A stretch of DNA of 64,000 bases from Gemmatimonas aurantiaca T-27 (lineage in GTDB: Bacteria > Gemmatimonadota > Gemmatimonadetes > Gemmatimonadales > Gemmatimonadaceae), in assembly GCF_000010305.1 (NCBI RefSeq), contig NC_012489.1:310001-374000 (forward strand), written 5' to 3'. Positions within the stretch are counted from its first letter, which is position 1; each line of letters begins with the position of its first letter. The position numbers and the translations under genes were made by a program. The notes beneath the pieces are model-generated. The model was not told the DNA's origin. It saw only the letters and a list, made by a program, of their open reading frames with translations, and ran no database searches. Below are positions 9,848 to 18,074 of this stretch, piece after piece.

Positions 9848-10707
9848 GTACCTCCACCATTCACGACCTCGGCTATCGTCGGTACGACGGCACGCGTGAA
9901 GGATGGACAGGGGCCTGGTCGGCGCTGTTCTGGCAGGGATTCCGCGGCATGTTCGGCATTGGACGCTCGTTGCGGGCGAAAGGCATTCCGGTGTTTGTGA
10001 TCGTGATGGCGTTGCTGCCCTGTCTGGCCACGGTGGCGGCTGCGGCGGTGTCGAATGGACAGGCCGCGATTCCGTACGGACTGCTGATCGGCTCGCAGTT
10101 GCTGCTGTTTGTGCTGTTCACGGCGGCGCAGGTACCGGAAGTGTTGTGCCGTGATCGACAGCATGGGGTGTTGCCGTTGTTGCTCACCCGGGCTCTCTCG
10201 CCACGTCAGTATGCGCTGGCGCGACTGGCGGCGGTGTGGATGGCCGTGTGGATCGTGGCAACCGCGCCATTGCTGGTGTTGTATGTGGGAGAGCTTTCGA
10301 TTGCGGCCGATCCGGCGGCACGATTTGCCGAAATTGGCGGGCGTCTGTGGCCCGTGTTGCTCTGCGGCACCATGAGCGCGTGGGTGATCGGCTCGTTGGC
10401 AGCGATGATGGCGAGCCTCACGGCACGACGTGGATATGCGTCGATGCTGGTGGTGGGGTTCTTCCTCGCGGTGGCGGCTGTGGCGATGGGCGCTGAAGAT
10501 CTTGCGGCGCTGCCGGATGTCGTGCGCGAATTCCTCGATCCGCTGCGCGCACTGCGTACGATGGCCATGCTGTTGTTTGGTGAAACGACGCGGGCCATGG
10601 AGCTCAATCCGCCGCCATCGGTGCCCGTGTTTGTGCTGGTGTTCATCGTGGTCGGTGCGTTGGCGTCGCTGGTGGCCATGCGTCGTCTCGAACGGGTGGA
10701 TGCATGA
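9844..10707 (+). CDS. ABC-2 type permease
   Basis: 287 residues from GTG 9844, overlapping the upstream stop (GTGA). After a soluble N-terminus (HDLGYRRYDGTREG) there are about six hydrophobic segments: PVFVIVMALLPCLATVAAAA, LLIGSQLLLFVLF, LAAVWMAVWIVATAPLLVLY, WPVLLCGTMSAWVIGSLAAM, MLVVGFFLAVAAVAM and VFVLVFIVVGALASLV. The motif GVLPLLLTRALSPRQYALARL between segments 2 and 3 is typical of ABC-2 membrane subunits. It probably pairs with the ATPase encoded upstream. Substrate unknown. Confidence 0.82.
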   Translation: MSTSTIHDLGYRRYDGTREGWTGAWSALFWQGFRGMFGIGRSLRAKGIPVFVIVMALLPCLATVAAAAVSNGQAAIPYGLLIGSQLLLFVLFTAAQVPEVLCRDRQHGVLPLLLTRALSPRQYALARLAAVWMAVWIVATAPLLVLYVGELSIAADPAARFAEIGGRLWPVLLCGTMSAWVIGSLAAMMASLTARRGYASMLVVGFFLAVAAVAMGAEDLAALPDVVREFLDPLRALRTMAMLLFGETTRAMELNPPPSVPVFVLVFIVVGALASLVAMRRLERVDA

Positions 10708-11630
10708 GCGCCGCGAGCATCGCGCCACTGGTGTTCGAGGGTGTTTCACATTGGTACGGCGATGTAGTGGCCGTGAACGATGTGTCCGCCGTGGTGGAGC
10801 CGGGTATCACGGGACTGTTGGGCCCCAATGGTGCCGGCAAGAGCACACTGCTGCAGCTCGCCGCCGGTGTGCAGGCACCATCGTCGGGCCGGGTGAAGGT
10901 GTTTGGTGAGTCGCCGATGGGGCGCCCGTCGGTGTTTGCGCGCCTTGGCATTGTGCCGGAGCGCGAGGCACTCCCGCCGACGTTGAGTGCGCGGGCCTTC
11001 GTGGAGGCACGTGCCACGTTGTTGGGTATGCATGACGTGCGCGCTGCGGCTGCAACTGCACTGGCCACCGTGGAGCTCGATGAGGTGGCGGATCGGGCGG
11101 TGGAAGGGTTCAGCAAGGGCATGCGACAGCGGGTGAAGCTGGCGGCGGCCATGGTCCATGAACCCGATGTGTTGTTGCTCGACGAGCCATTCAATGGGCT
11201 CGATCCACGGCAGCGTGCTCACATGATGCAGTTGCTGGAGCACCGTGCGGCGGCTGGTACGACGATCCTGCTGTCCAGTCACATTCTCGAAGAGATCGAG
11301 GGGGTGGCGTCTCGCATGCTGGTGATGGTGGCCGGGCGATTGGCGGCGAGTGGAGATCACCGCACGTTGCGTCGTCTCATGACGGATCGGCCGCATACGG
11401 TGCGGATACGGGCCAGTGATCCCCGGATGCTCGCGTCGGTGCTGGTGACGTTGCCGGACGTGATCGGTGTGGAGATTCATGGTACGCAGGTTCTGGTGCG
11501 GACGGCGGATCATGCGGTGTTGGCACGACAGCTCGTGCGTGCCGCCCAGGTGTGCAATGTGACGTTGCATGCGGTGCAGCCGGCCGACGAGTCGCTCGAG
11601 CACGTCTTCGCCTATCTGGTGAACCGATGA
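10704..11630 (+). CDS. ABC transporter ATP-binding protein
   Basis: 308 residues from ATG 10704 (ATGA overlap with the permease). Walker A is GPNGAGKST, the signature region is FSKGMRQRVKLAAAM, Walker B is VLLLDEPFNGLDPRQR, and the switch is SSHILEEIE. It resembles the first ATPase of the operon (MPEHDCLPP there, VPEREALPP here), suggesting that the two ATPase/permease pairs arose by duplication. The C-terminal extension contains a regulatory-like alpha/beta region (LPDVIGVEIHGTQVLVRTAD). It likely energises the last permease, or the two halves form one heteromeric exporter. Confidence 0.88.
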   Translation: MSAASIAPLVFEGVSHWYGDVVAVNDVSAVVEPGITGLLGPNGAGKSTLLQLAAGVQAPSSGRVKVFGESPMGRPSVFARLGIVPEREALPPTLSARAFVEARATLLGMHDVRAAAATALATVELDEVADRAVEGFSKGMRQRVKLAAAMVHEPDVLLLDEPFNGLDPRQRAHMMQLLEHRAAAGTTILLSSHILEEIEGVASRMLVMVAGRLAASGDHRTLRRLMTDRPHTVRIRASDPRMLASVLVTLPDVIGVEIHGTQVLVRTADHAVLARQLVRAAQVCNVTLHAVQPADESLEHVFAYLVNR

Positions 11631-12424
11631 ACAACACGGCGCGTCGCGTATCGCTGGGGGCTCCGTCGTGGCTTGGCACGATGGGTGTGCTGTCTCGCCT
11701 GGCATGGGCGCGTACGATGTCGCCGGGTGTGATCATGGCGCTGGCGGCGGTGCTGGCGCTGCCGGTGATTTTTGCGCTCGCCTTGAGATCCACGGTGGGC
11801 GATATCGGGGTGGAAGACGCGACGCGCTTTTTGTTGCAGCGCTACGGGTCGCTGGTGAGTGGCTTTGCCACACCGATCATCGCCTTGTTGCTGGGCACGA
11901 GTGCCTTCAGCGCAGAATCCGAAGACGGCACGCTGCTCTATCTCGTGACGAGCACGACCCCACGCTGGTGGATTGTGACGGCGCGGGTGTTGTTCGCGAG
12001 TGTGGTCACGGCGTTGCTGTCGAGTGTGGCGGTCCTGGCCACTGGCTGGATCGTACTTGGCGCCGCCGATTCCGGTGGTGTGGTGCCGGCGTTCACGGCC
12101 GCGATATGTGTGGGCAGCACGGTGTACGCGGCGCTCTTCACACTGCTCGCGCTGCGCACGCGGCGTGCCCTGATGGTGGGCCTGCTGTACGTGATCGTCT
12201 GGGAAGGTGTGTTGTCCTCCACCTTTCAGGCGCTGCGCTATCTGTCGGTGCGGCAATGGATCGTGACGGTGGCGGGCTCGCTCACCGATGCCACGGTCGC
12301 CCCCGCCGATGGTGGTGTTCCCATCGGCTTCGTATTGCCCGCCGCGCTCACCGTGCTGGTGGCCACCGTGGTGGTTGGTGCGCGGCTGCTGGATCACCCG
12401 CGGTTGTCGCGTGTTGGAGGGTGA
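11627..12424 (+). CDS. ABC-2 type permease
   Basis: 265 residues from ATG 11627, chosen because it overlaps the ATPase stop (ATGA). About six membrane segments are visible, beginning with GVIMALAAVLALPVIFALAL and ending with FVLPAALTVLVATVVVGARL. The loop LLLGTSAFSAESEDGTLLYLVTSTTPRWW is the typical ABC-2 motif in which Glu/Asp-rich residues precede (T)LLYLVT. Last gene of the operon; it is followed by a long imperfect inverted repeat at 12441-12622 that could end transcription. Substrate unknown. Confidence 0.82.
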   Translation: MNNTARRVSLGAPSWLGTMGVLSRLAWARTMSPGVIMALAAVLALPVIFALALRSTVGDIGVEDATRFLLQRYGSLVSGFATPIIALLLGTSAFSAESEDGTLLYLVTSTTPRWWIVTARVLFASVVTALLSSVAVLATGWIVLGAADSGGVVPAFTAAICVGSTVYAALFTLLALRTRRALMVGLLYVIVWEGVLSSTFQALRYLSVRQWIVTVAGSLTDATVAPADGGVPIGFVLPAALTVLVATVVVGARLLDHPRLSRVGG

Positions 12425-12440
12425 TCGGCGGCGCTAACTG

Positions 12441-12622
12441 GGTACAGCGGGGGGAACACAGACAGCGCAGAAACGGAACAGAAAACACCGATACAACATC
12501 AAAGAAACACGGTACTACCGATCCGATCCTTTCTCAGTTGGTGTTTCTTTTTTCGTTTTGTTGTTGCAGTCTCTGTGCTGTCTGCTCCGCTTCTGCGCCG
12601 TCTGTGTTCCCCCCGCTGTACC
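12441..12622. repeat. Long imperfect inverted repeat between convergent genes
   Basis: Arms 12441-12477 and 12586-12622 are complementary at 35 of 37 positions, with 108 bases between them. Looser complementarity continues inward (A-rich left side, T-rich right side, including GAAACAC and GTGTTTC). It fills nearly all of the gap between the ABC operon and the nitroreductase gene, which face each other. It could work as a two-way terminator. Its length, and a purine-rich strand style unlike the neighbouring genes, also suggest a small palindromic repeat element or an RNA. Confidence 0.6.
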
Positions 12623-12632
12623 AAAGCGACGA

Positions 12633-13283
12633 TCACCGGAACGACGCGACGCGATCGACGGTGTGGCGATGAGACACGAAGCCATCTTCCGCGCCTCGGC
12701 CGAGTGCGATGAGCGCGGTGATGGTCGCATGCGCGGGCACACCAAGCTGCGCTTTCACGGCCTCGGGGTCGAAACCGAGCATGGGTGAGGTGTCGAGTCC
12801 TTCGCTGCGGGCGATGAGCAGCAGGTAGCCGAGGGCGATGTTGGCCTGGGCATTGGCCCACTGCCCGCGGGCTTCGAGTGTCATGCGGCCAAACCGGGTG
12901 CGCAGCCCTTCGATGGTGGCGTCGCGCTTTTCTGGCGGCAGGCCGGGATGCACGACCTCATGGAGTGAGGCCAAGGTGTCTTCCATGTCGGCGTACATGG
13001 CGATGACCACCGGAGCGGACGCCACCTGTTTCTGATTGAAGGCCGCAGCGCTCAGTTGGTTTTTCTGCTGCTGCTCGCGCACCACGACAAATCGCCACGG
13101 CTGCAGGTTGTGCGCCGACGGCGCCCGTCCAGTCAGTTCGAGCAGGCGGCGGACTTCGTCGTCGGTCACGGGGACATCGCGATATGCCCGGACCGAACGG
13201 CGAGAAACAGCGGCTTCGGCGGCAGAGAGGGCGGCCGGCGTCCGTGTGTCGACGAATGTGGTGGTGAGGTCTGCGGCGATCAT
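12633..13283 (-). CDS. Nitroreductase-family FMN oxidoreductase
   Basis: 216 residues from ATG 13283; an upstream in-frame start at 13337 would add an unrelated 18 residues. The family pattern is clear: SRRSVRAYRDVPVTDDEVRRLLELTGRAPSAHNLQPWRF near the N-terminus (FMN phosphate contacts), a central NAQANIALGYLLLIARSEGLDTSPMLGFD helix pair, and the closing LGRGAEDGF.SHR. These cytoplasmic enzymes reduce nitro groups or quinones with NAD(P)H. It lies 85 bases downstream of the marR gene on the same strand, so the regulator probably controls it. Confidence 0.9.
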   Translation of the reverse strand: MIAADLTTTFVDTRTPAALSAAEAAVSRRSVRAYRDVPVTDDEVRRLLELTGRAPSAHNLQPWRFVVVREQQQKNQLSAAAFNQKQVASAPVVIAMYADMEDTLASLHEVVHPGLPPEKRDATIEGLRTRFGRMTLEARGQWANAQANIALGYLLLIARSEGLDTSPMLGFDPEAVKAQLGVPAHATITALIALGRGAEDGFVSHRHTVDRVASFR

Positions 13284-13342
13284 CTCAGTGTTTTCCTGTT
13301 GGTGTGACGTTAGTCGTGAAAACAGATAAGTGAGCACAAGCA

Positions 13343-13359
13343 GACCGGCGATGCCGGTC
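13343..13359 (-). terminator. Short hairpin after marR
   Basis: GACCGGC-GAT-GCCGGTC, a perfect 7-bp stem with a 3-base loop, 10 bases past the marR stop. There is no clear T-tract on the minus strand, so it may only attenuate read-through into the nitroreductase gene. Confidence 0.35.
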
Positions 13360-13368
13360 CGTACAGGT

Positions 13369-13845
13369 TCAATCGATTGGGCAGTTCTGACGGATACGAC
13401 GAAGGAGCACGGTGAGCTGCATGCGCTCCGATTCCGTCAGTCCGGCGAAGATCAGTTGTTCGGCCTCTGCGGCAGCGGGGGCCACCGTTTCCAGCAATTC
13501 GACCGCTTTGTCGGTGAGCGCCGTGTGCACAACTCGGCGATCATTCGTATCTCTCTGACGCGACACCAATCCGGCAGTATCGAGCCTGTCGAGCATTCTG
13601 GTGATATCCGGCCCCGGTGCAGCCAAATGTTTCCCGAGCTCGCTGCAGCCGCCGCCCCGCCCGACGCGCACCTGGATTACCTGCAGCAGCTCATACTGAG
13701 AGGCGGTAATGCCAAACGGCTCGAGCGCTCGCGCCATGGTGCGCTCCATCTGTGCCGTCGCGGCACGAAGCGCATGAACCGAAGCGGCAGCAGAGCTGCA
13801 CGGTTCGGTCTCGGAGGCGGCTGGAAGCGGAAGTGTCTGAGTCAT
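13369..13845 (-). CDS. MarR-family transcriptional regulator
   Basis: 158 residues from ATG 13845; the frame opens upstream but through the promoter palindromes. The winged-helix core is recognisable: PFGITASQYELLQVIQVR, CSELGKHLAAPGPDITRMLDRLDTAGLVSRQRDTNDRRVVHTALTDKA, followed by the C-terminal dimerisation helices. MarR proteins repress their own and neighbouring genes until a phenolic or oxidising ligand binds, often beside reductase genes as here. Its promoter lies within two palindromes (13867-13902), which suggests autoregulation. Confidence 0.9.
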   Translation of the reverse strand: MTQTLPLPAASETEPCSSAAASVHALRAATAQMERTMARALEPFGITASQYELLQVIQVRVGRGGGCSELGKHLAAPGPDITRMLDRLDTAGLVSRQRDTNDRRVVHTALTDKAVELLETVAPAAAEAEQLIFAGLTESERMQLTVLLRRIRQNCPID

Positions 13846-13866
13846 GGTTGTGAATCTATGTGGTGT

Positions 13867-13902
13867 AATATTTCCGTTGCAACAAATATTGTCAAGACAA
13901 TA
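13867..13902 (-). promoter_or_regulatory. marR promoter overlapped by two palindromic operators
   Basis: Read on the minus strand, TTGACA (complement of 13890-13895), 17 bases, then AATATT (13867-13872) make a near-consensus promoter ending about 15 bases before the ATG. Two palindromes cover it: TATTGTC-AA-GACAATA at 13887-13902, over the -35, and AATATTT-CC-GTTGCAAC-AAATATT at 13867-13890, over spacer and -10. This is the usual arrangement for a self-repressing MarR protein. AT content here is far above the surroundings. Confidence 0.65.
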
Positions 13903-14041
13903 CCCGTTCTCACGCACGGGCCGTCACACGCTGTGGGCCGGCACGATGGGAAAAATCCCGTCACGGCGCAGTTTCGCCAGCGGGAGGTGGTGGGTACATT
14001 GCCCACTCCGCACCGAGTGCAGAACATCGGTTGCGGACATC

Positions 14042-14112
14042 GGCGCCGTGGCCAAGTGGTAAGGCAGGAGACTGCAAATCTCCCACCGTCGGTTCGATTC
14101 CGACCGGCGCCT
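14042..14112 (+). tRNA. tRNA-Cys (anticodon GCA)
   Basis: A complete 71-base cloverleaf is visible. The acceptor GGCGCCG (14042-14048) pairs with CGGCGCC (14105-14111), followed by the discriminator U expected for Cys. The anticodon stem-loop contains ACTGCAAAT, giving anticodon GCA. The T-arm is GTCGG-TTCGATT-CCGAC. CCA is not encoded. It stands alone between the divergent marR gene and a convergent secreted-protein gene. Confidence 0.95.
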
Positions 14113-14150
14113 CTCCGAACCTGCAGGGTGGGTTCGAGGCTTGGAGTAAA

Positions 14151-14194
14151 GACAAAAGGCCGAGGCGATCTTCACGATCGCCCCGGCCTTTGTC
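14151..14194. terminator. Two-way hairpin terminator between tRNA-Cys and the convergent gene
   Basis: The arms GACAAAAGGCCGAGGCGATC and GATCGCCCCGGCCTTTGTC pair around the loop TTCAC, leaving one bulged A and one mismatch. On the minus strand the stem is followed by TTTTGTCTTTA, a reasonable U-tract for the secreted-protein gene ending at 14208. On the plus strand GTCGTTTG follows. Confidence 0.75.
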
Positions 14195-14207
14195 GTTTGT
14201 GGATGGT

Positions 14208-15053
14208 CTACCAGTAGATGTTCAGGTCGTACAGCGACGCCCCGCCCCGGGGGTCGTTGATGCGGATGACGGCCGTGTAGTTGTTCCAGGCCGCTGGCTG
14301 CTGCACCACATCCACGCTGCCACGACCGACCTGGGTTTCGGTCCGCACGGTGACGCTACGCGACGGCAAGCCGTTGCCGCGCAGGTTGCTCGAGACCTCC
14401 CGCACCGGCTGGCCACTGCGGGCAATGGCCTCGACCCGACGACCCGAGATCCGGAGCTCGACGACATCGTCCACCTGGCCGCTCCAGCGCAGGAAGCCAG
14501 ACTCGTTGTTTCCACGATTGTCGTAGCCCCCGTTTCGGTCACCGCCACGGTCATCGCGCCGACGATCGTCGTTTCGATCGTCCCGGCGGTCATCCCGTCG
14601 ATCGTCGCGACGATCGTCCCGACGGTCCCATGGGTCGTTCCCGCGGTTGTCGTTGCGGTTGTCATAGCGGTCATCACCCTGCCAATAGACCGTCACCCGG
14701 TAGTTGTCGGCGCCACCCCGCGGGTCGCGCACCCGGATGGTCGTGGTGTAGCCGTTCCGGACCGAAGGCTGCTCCACGACATCGACGTCTCCGCGTCCAT
14801 CATTGACGCGCAGATACACGTCGCCGCGGCCACGCGGGAGCGCCGTACTCACCCGGGCCCGATTGGCCATCCGGGCGTCGGTGCCGCTCACGCGGACGTC
14901 GTTGCCCCGCATGGTGAGGTACACCTCCCGATCGACGCGACCTGTCCAGGTGAACAGCGTACGATTGACGGTGGTCGCCTGCGCCGATCCAGCCACGGTG
15001 GTGGTGAGCAGTGCGGCGGTGAGTGAGCGATTGATCAGACGCAGCAGGGTCAT
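14208..15053 (-). CDS. Secreted protein with an internal domain duplication joined by an Asp/Arg-rich linker
   Basis: 281 residues from ATG 15053; this start gives a clean signal peptide (LLRLINRSLTAALLTTTVAGSAQA). Two related 90-residue domains follow. Each begins with (F/L).W(T/S)G.VD..V.L, runs through VDVV(E/Q)QP...N.YT..IR(V/I).DPRGGA, and ends in a Y..(T/N)(V/I)YW pattern. Between them lies about 50 residues of DDRR/DNR repeats, visible in DNA as repeated GATCGTC at about 14560-14640. I do not recognise the family; the domain looks beta-rich. The acidic/basic linker is probably disordered. Export to the periplasm or outside is likely; function unknown. Confidence 0.8.
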   Translation of the reverse strand: MTLLRLINRSLTAALLTTTVAGSAQATTVNRTLFTWTGRVDREVYLTMRGNDVRVSGTDARMANRARVSTALPRGRGDVYLRVNDGRGDVDVVEQPSVRNGYTTTIRVRDPRGGADNYRVTVYWQGDDRYDNRNDNRGNDPWDRRDDRRDDRRDDRRDDRNDDRRRDDRGGDRNGGYDNRGNNESGFLRWSGQVDDVVELRISGRRVEAIARSGQPVREVSSNLRGNGLPSRSVTVRTETQVGRGSVDVVQQPAAWNNYTAVIRINDPRGGASLYDLNIYW

Positions 15054-15314
15054 GGTACGATCTCCGAAGTGGGTTGCCCCTCCAGTACGCATCGGTGATG
15101 CCAGAGCATGGCCCCTAGGTCGTAGACCGTGAGAGGTATGCACCACCCGGTCCTCGCCAACTGTGCAAGTCATTGTCAAATCAATGCTTCCCGACGCCTG
15201 TCGAAATCAGGGCCACGAACCTATCGTGGGATGAGGCGCTCTCTGAACGCCATAGGTAGCCGGGTGGCTGTCACCGATTTCGGACAGTGCCTGTGAACAT
15301 CAGCGGACGGTGGC

Positions 15315-16697
15315 ATGACGACACCTCTCATTTTGATTCTGGTGGCGGCGCTGGCCTTTTTGGCCACGCATGTCGCGTACGAGTGGTTGGCCAAGCGCCT
15401 GCTGATCGTGTCGGGTGCCGAGTATCTGGTACTGGGGGTGTTGCTCGGCCCGCAGGTGACCGGACTGCTCACCCCGTCTGCGATCGAGGCATTCCAGCCG
15501 ATCGTGATTCTGGGCATTGGCTGGATGGGCATCACCAGTGCCATGCCGCTGCGTCTCCAGCGGCTCGTGCGGGTGCCTTCGATGCACTACCGATTGGCGG
15601 TGGTGGAGGCCCTGACCACACTCGGACTGGTGACACTGGGCGCGATGTCGGCGCTGCATGTGGCCTTCGAAGTGGACTACGCCACCGCGCTCGCGCCGGC
15701 GCTGTGTCTGGGCGCCATTGCCGTGGCTTCGACGCCGGCCGGCCTCGACGTCGCGTACGGTGGTCAGCGTCGACGGGCGCCGGTGCTGCAACAGATCGAA
15801 GTGGCCAACGGCATGGATGCGTTCGTGAGTGTGCTCGCCTTCGGCATCATGATCGCGGTGATGCATGTGTCGGCGCCGGTGACCATGCGCGCGTTGACCA
15901 CCACCGAATGGGTGGTCATCACGTTGGGTATCGGCGTGGCAGGTGGCACACTGTTTCACCTGTTCCTGGGTGACGAACAAAGCCCCGATCGTCTGTTCAT
16001 CTCGCTCGGCGGCGCCGTGATTCTGACCGCAGGAGCGGCCGCGTACCTCAACCTCTCGCCCTCGCTCGCGGCCTTTGTCATGGGCGTGATCCTCGTGAAT
16101 TCGCTCCGGCAGCCGGGCGCCGTGGTCGATGTGCTGCGCAGCGGCGAGCGGCCTCTGTACTACGTGCTGTTGTTGCTTGCGGGGGCGTCATGGTCACCCA
16201 CATCGAATGTGGTGTGGTGGTTGGTGATCATTCACTACGTGGTGTTGCGTACGATCGCGAAGCTCTGGGGCACCGGCATCGTCACCTGGATCAATCGGGC
16301 GACGTCGCAGGTGGGTCTCGACTGGGGGCGTGCCCTCATCGGGCAGGGACGGCTCACCATTGCATTGGCACTCGACTATTCGCGCCGCGGCTTGCCGTAC
16401 GGCGACGTGATCTTCACCTGTGCGGCGGTGTCGGTGTTGTTCACGGAGTTTTTTGCGGCGCGGTTTGTACGCTCGGCGGCAGCCCCGTTGCTGGCGCCGC
16501 TCGAAACACTTTCTGCGACCACGGAAGCGGTGGTGGACACAGTCACGGAAACCGTCACGCAGGTCATTCCCGGATTTTTGCGTCCGCAGGGCGCCGCGGG
16601 TGATCACACCGGTACGAGTGCTCCGGGAAAGAGTGCCTCCGGAACGAAGGCACCAGCGCGCGATGATGCCGACACATCGCACCGCGGAGGTCACTGA
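15315..16697 (+). CDS. Cation:proton antiporter (CPA2-like membrane protein)
   Basis: 460 residues with about 12 hydrophobic segments, and a hydrophilic Ser/Thr/Ala-rich tail from about residue 400. The N-terminal region LLIVSGAEYLVLGVLLGPQVTGLL and the duplicated later block LSPSLAAFVMGVILVNS are characteristic of sodium/proton exchangers. The usual central aspartates are represented by a weaker GMDAFVSVLAFG region. It is translationally coupled to the next antiporter (TGATG overlap), so the two may form a hetero-oligomer. The transported ion cannot be told from sequence. The 261 bases upstream hold no gene; a small inverted repeat CATTG-N6-CAATG is at 15171-15186. Confidence 0.8.
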   Translation: MTTPLILILVAALAFLATHVAYEWLAKRLLIVSGAEYLVLGVLLGPQVTGLLTPSAIEAFQPIVILGIGWMGITSAMPLRLQRLVRVPSMHYRLAVVEALTTLGLVTLGAMSALHVAFEVDYATALAPALCLGAIAVASTPAGLDVAYGGQRRRAPVLQQIEVANGMDAFVSVLAFGIMIAVMHVSAPVTMRALTTTEWVVITLGIGVAGGTLFHLFLGDEQSPDRLFISLGGAVILTAGAAAYLNLSPSLAAFVMGVILVNSLRQPGAVVDVLRSGERPLYYVLLLLAGASWSPTSNVVWWLVIIHYVVLRTIAKLWGTGIVTWINRATSQVGLDWGRALIGQGRLTIALALDYSRRGLPYGDVIFTCAAVSVLFTEFFAARFVRSAAAPLLAPLETLSATTEAVVDTVTETVTQVIPGFLRPQGAAGDHTGTSAPGKSASGTKAPARDDADTSHRGGH

Positions 16698-18019
16698 TGC
16701 GTCGTATCGTGATTCTGCTGATCCTCTACGCCGTGATGGGTGGGATCTTTGTGTTGGGTGGTGCGGACGCCGGAGCGCCGACCCTGATGTTGTTCGGCTT
16801 CCTGATTCTCGGAGCGTACAGCGTCGGTGAACTGGTCAAGCCGTTTGGCATCCCCAAGATCGTGGGGTATCTGCTGGCCGGTATTCTCTTCGGGCCGCCG
16901 GGATTGGGTTATGTATCGAAGCCGGTGCTGGCCGAACTCAATCCGGTCAGCAATCTCGCCATCGCATTGATTGCGTTCCTGGCGGGCGCCGAGCTGCAGA
17001 TGGAAGAGATCAAGGCGCGCGGGGCCGCGATCCTGAAGATGGTATCCGTGGAGCTGGTGTTGTCGTTCGTGTCCGTCACGGCGGTGGTGCTGGTGTTGCG
17101 CGAGCAGTTGCCGTTCATGGCCACGGCGCCATTGCCGGAAGCGGCGGCGTTTTCGATGCTGTTTGCCGCCGTGGCGGTGGTGCACTCACCTGCCGTCACC
17201 ATGGCGCTGCTCACGGAAACACGGGCCAGTGGGCCGGTGGCGCGCTACACGCTGGGTGTGGTGCTGGTGATGGACGTTGCGGTGGTGCTGATCTTCTCGC
17301 TGGTGCTGGCGGCGGCGCGTTCGATGGCACCACCGGCCGGTGACAGTGGCGGTGTGCAACTCGGCGCCGTGGTGTGGGAGATCGGCGGATCGGTCATCGT
17401 GGGCGCCGTGCTTGGTGTGGGCATCGCGGCGTATCTGCGATTCATCAGCCGGGAGCTGTTCATCTTCGGCTTGCTGGTGGCGCTGCTCGGTGCAGAAGTG
17501 GCGCGCATCCTGCACGTGGAAACGCTGCTGACGCTGCTCGTGGCAGGATTCGTGGCCGAGAATGCGGGAGGCGGTCGTGGTGCCGAATTGCGTCATGCGC
17601 TCGAGCGCGCAGCAGCGCCGGTCTTCGTGGTGTTCTTTGCACTGTCGGGTGCCAAGATCGATCCCCGCACGGTGTTGCCGTTGTGGATGATCGTGATTCC
17701 GGTGGTACTGGTGCGCATGGGCGGCATCTGGGCCGGTATGCAGCTCGGTGGCCGTTGGGCGCGGCTCGATCCGCTCATTCCGCAGCGCGCCTGGCTTGGA
17801 CTGGTGTCGCAGGCCGGTGTGGCGATCGGCCTCGCCACGGTGGTGGCCGATGTGTATCCCACGCGCGGCGGGCAGCTCCGTGATCTGCTGCTGGCCACCA
17901 TTGCCATCAATGAAACCATTGGCCCGATTCTCTTCCGGCTGGGCCTCAAGCGAGCCGGCGAGTTGGACGCCTCAGATCCTTCAGGCGTCCACGCTCTGCC
18001 GGAGCCCAAGCACGCATAG
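16697..18019 (+). CDS. Cation:proton antiporter, CPA2 family
   Basis: 440 residues. Typical blocks are PFGIPKIVGYLLAGILFGPPGLGYV near the N-terminus, LIAFLAGAELQMEEIKARG, VVHSPAVTMALLTETRASGPVARYTLGVVLVMDVAVVLIFSLVLA (with the conserved Asp), and PVFVVFFALSGAKIDPRTVLP. It is a KefB/NhaP-like exchanger without a TrkA-N domain. Its ATG shares one base with the preceding stop, and the pair is most likely one operon handling Na+ or K+/H+ exchange. A short tandem repeat of CGCTATGCGGTTG (three units, the last imperfect) follows at 18031-18069. Confidence 0.85.
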   Translation: MRRIVILLILYAVMGGIFVLGGADAGAPTLMLFGFLILGAYSVGELVKPFGIPKIVGYLLAGILFGPPGLGYVSKPVLAELNPVSNLAIALIAFLAGAELQMEEIKARGAAILKMVSVELVLSFVSVTAVVLVLREQLPFMATAPLPEAAAFSMLFAAVAVVHSPAVTMALLTETRASGPVARYTLGVVLVMDVAVVLIFSLVLAAARSMAPPAGDSGGVQLGAVVWEIGGSVIVGAVLGVGIAAYLRFISRELFIFGLLVALLGAEVARILHVETLLTLLVAGFVAENAGGGRGAELRHALERAAAPVFVVFFALSGAKIDPRTVLPLWMIVIPVVLVRMGGIWAGMQLGGRWARLDPLIPQRAWLGLVSQAGVAIGLATVVADVYPTRGGQLRDLLLATIAINETIGPILFRLGLKRAGELDASDPSGVHALPEPKHA

Positions 18020-18030
18020 CACAAGGTATG

Positions 18031-18069
18031 CGCTATGCGGTTGCGCTATGCGGTTGCGCTATGCGTGTG
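18031..18069 (+). repeat. Three-unit 13-bp tandem repeat
   Basis: CGCTATGCGGTTG occurs twice in tandem (18031-18056), followed by a third unit CGCTATGCGTGTG. It lies between the antiporter stop and the convergent glycosyltransferase stop. Two or three copies only; no function seen. Confidence 0.6.
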
Positions 18070-18074
18070 GGTGT

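Noticed and set aside
14560-14640. CRISPR-like short repeats
   Set aside because: They are in-frame coding repeats for the Asp/Arg linker of the secreted protein, without unique spacers of constant length.
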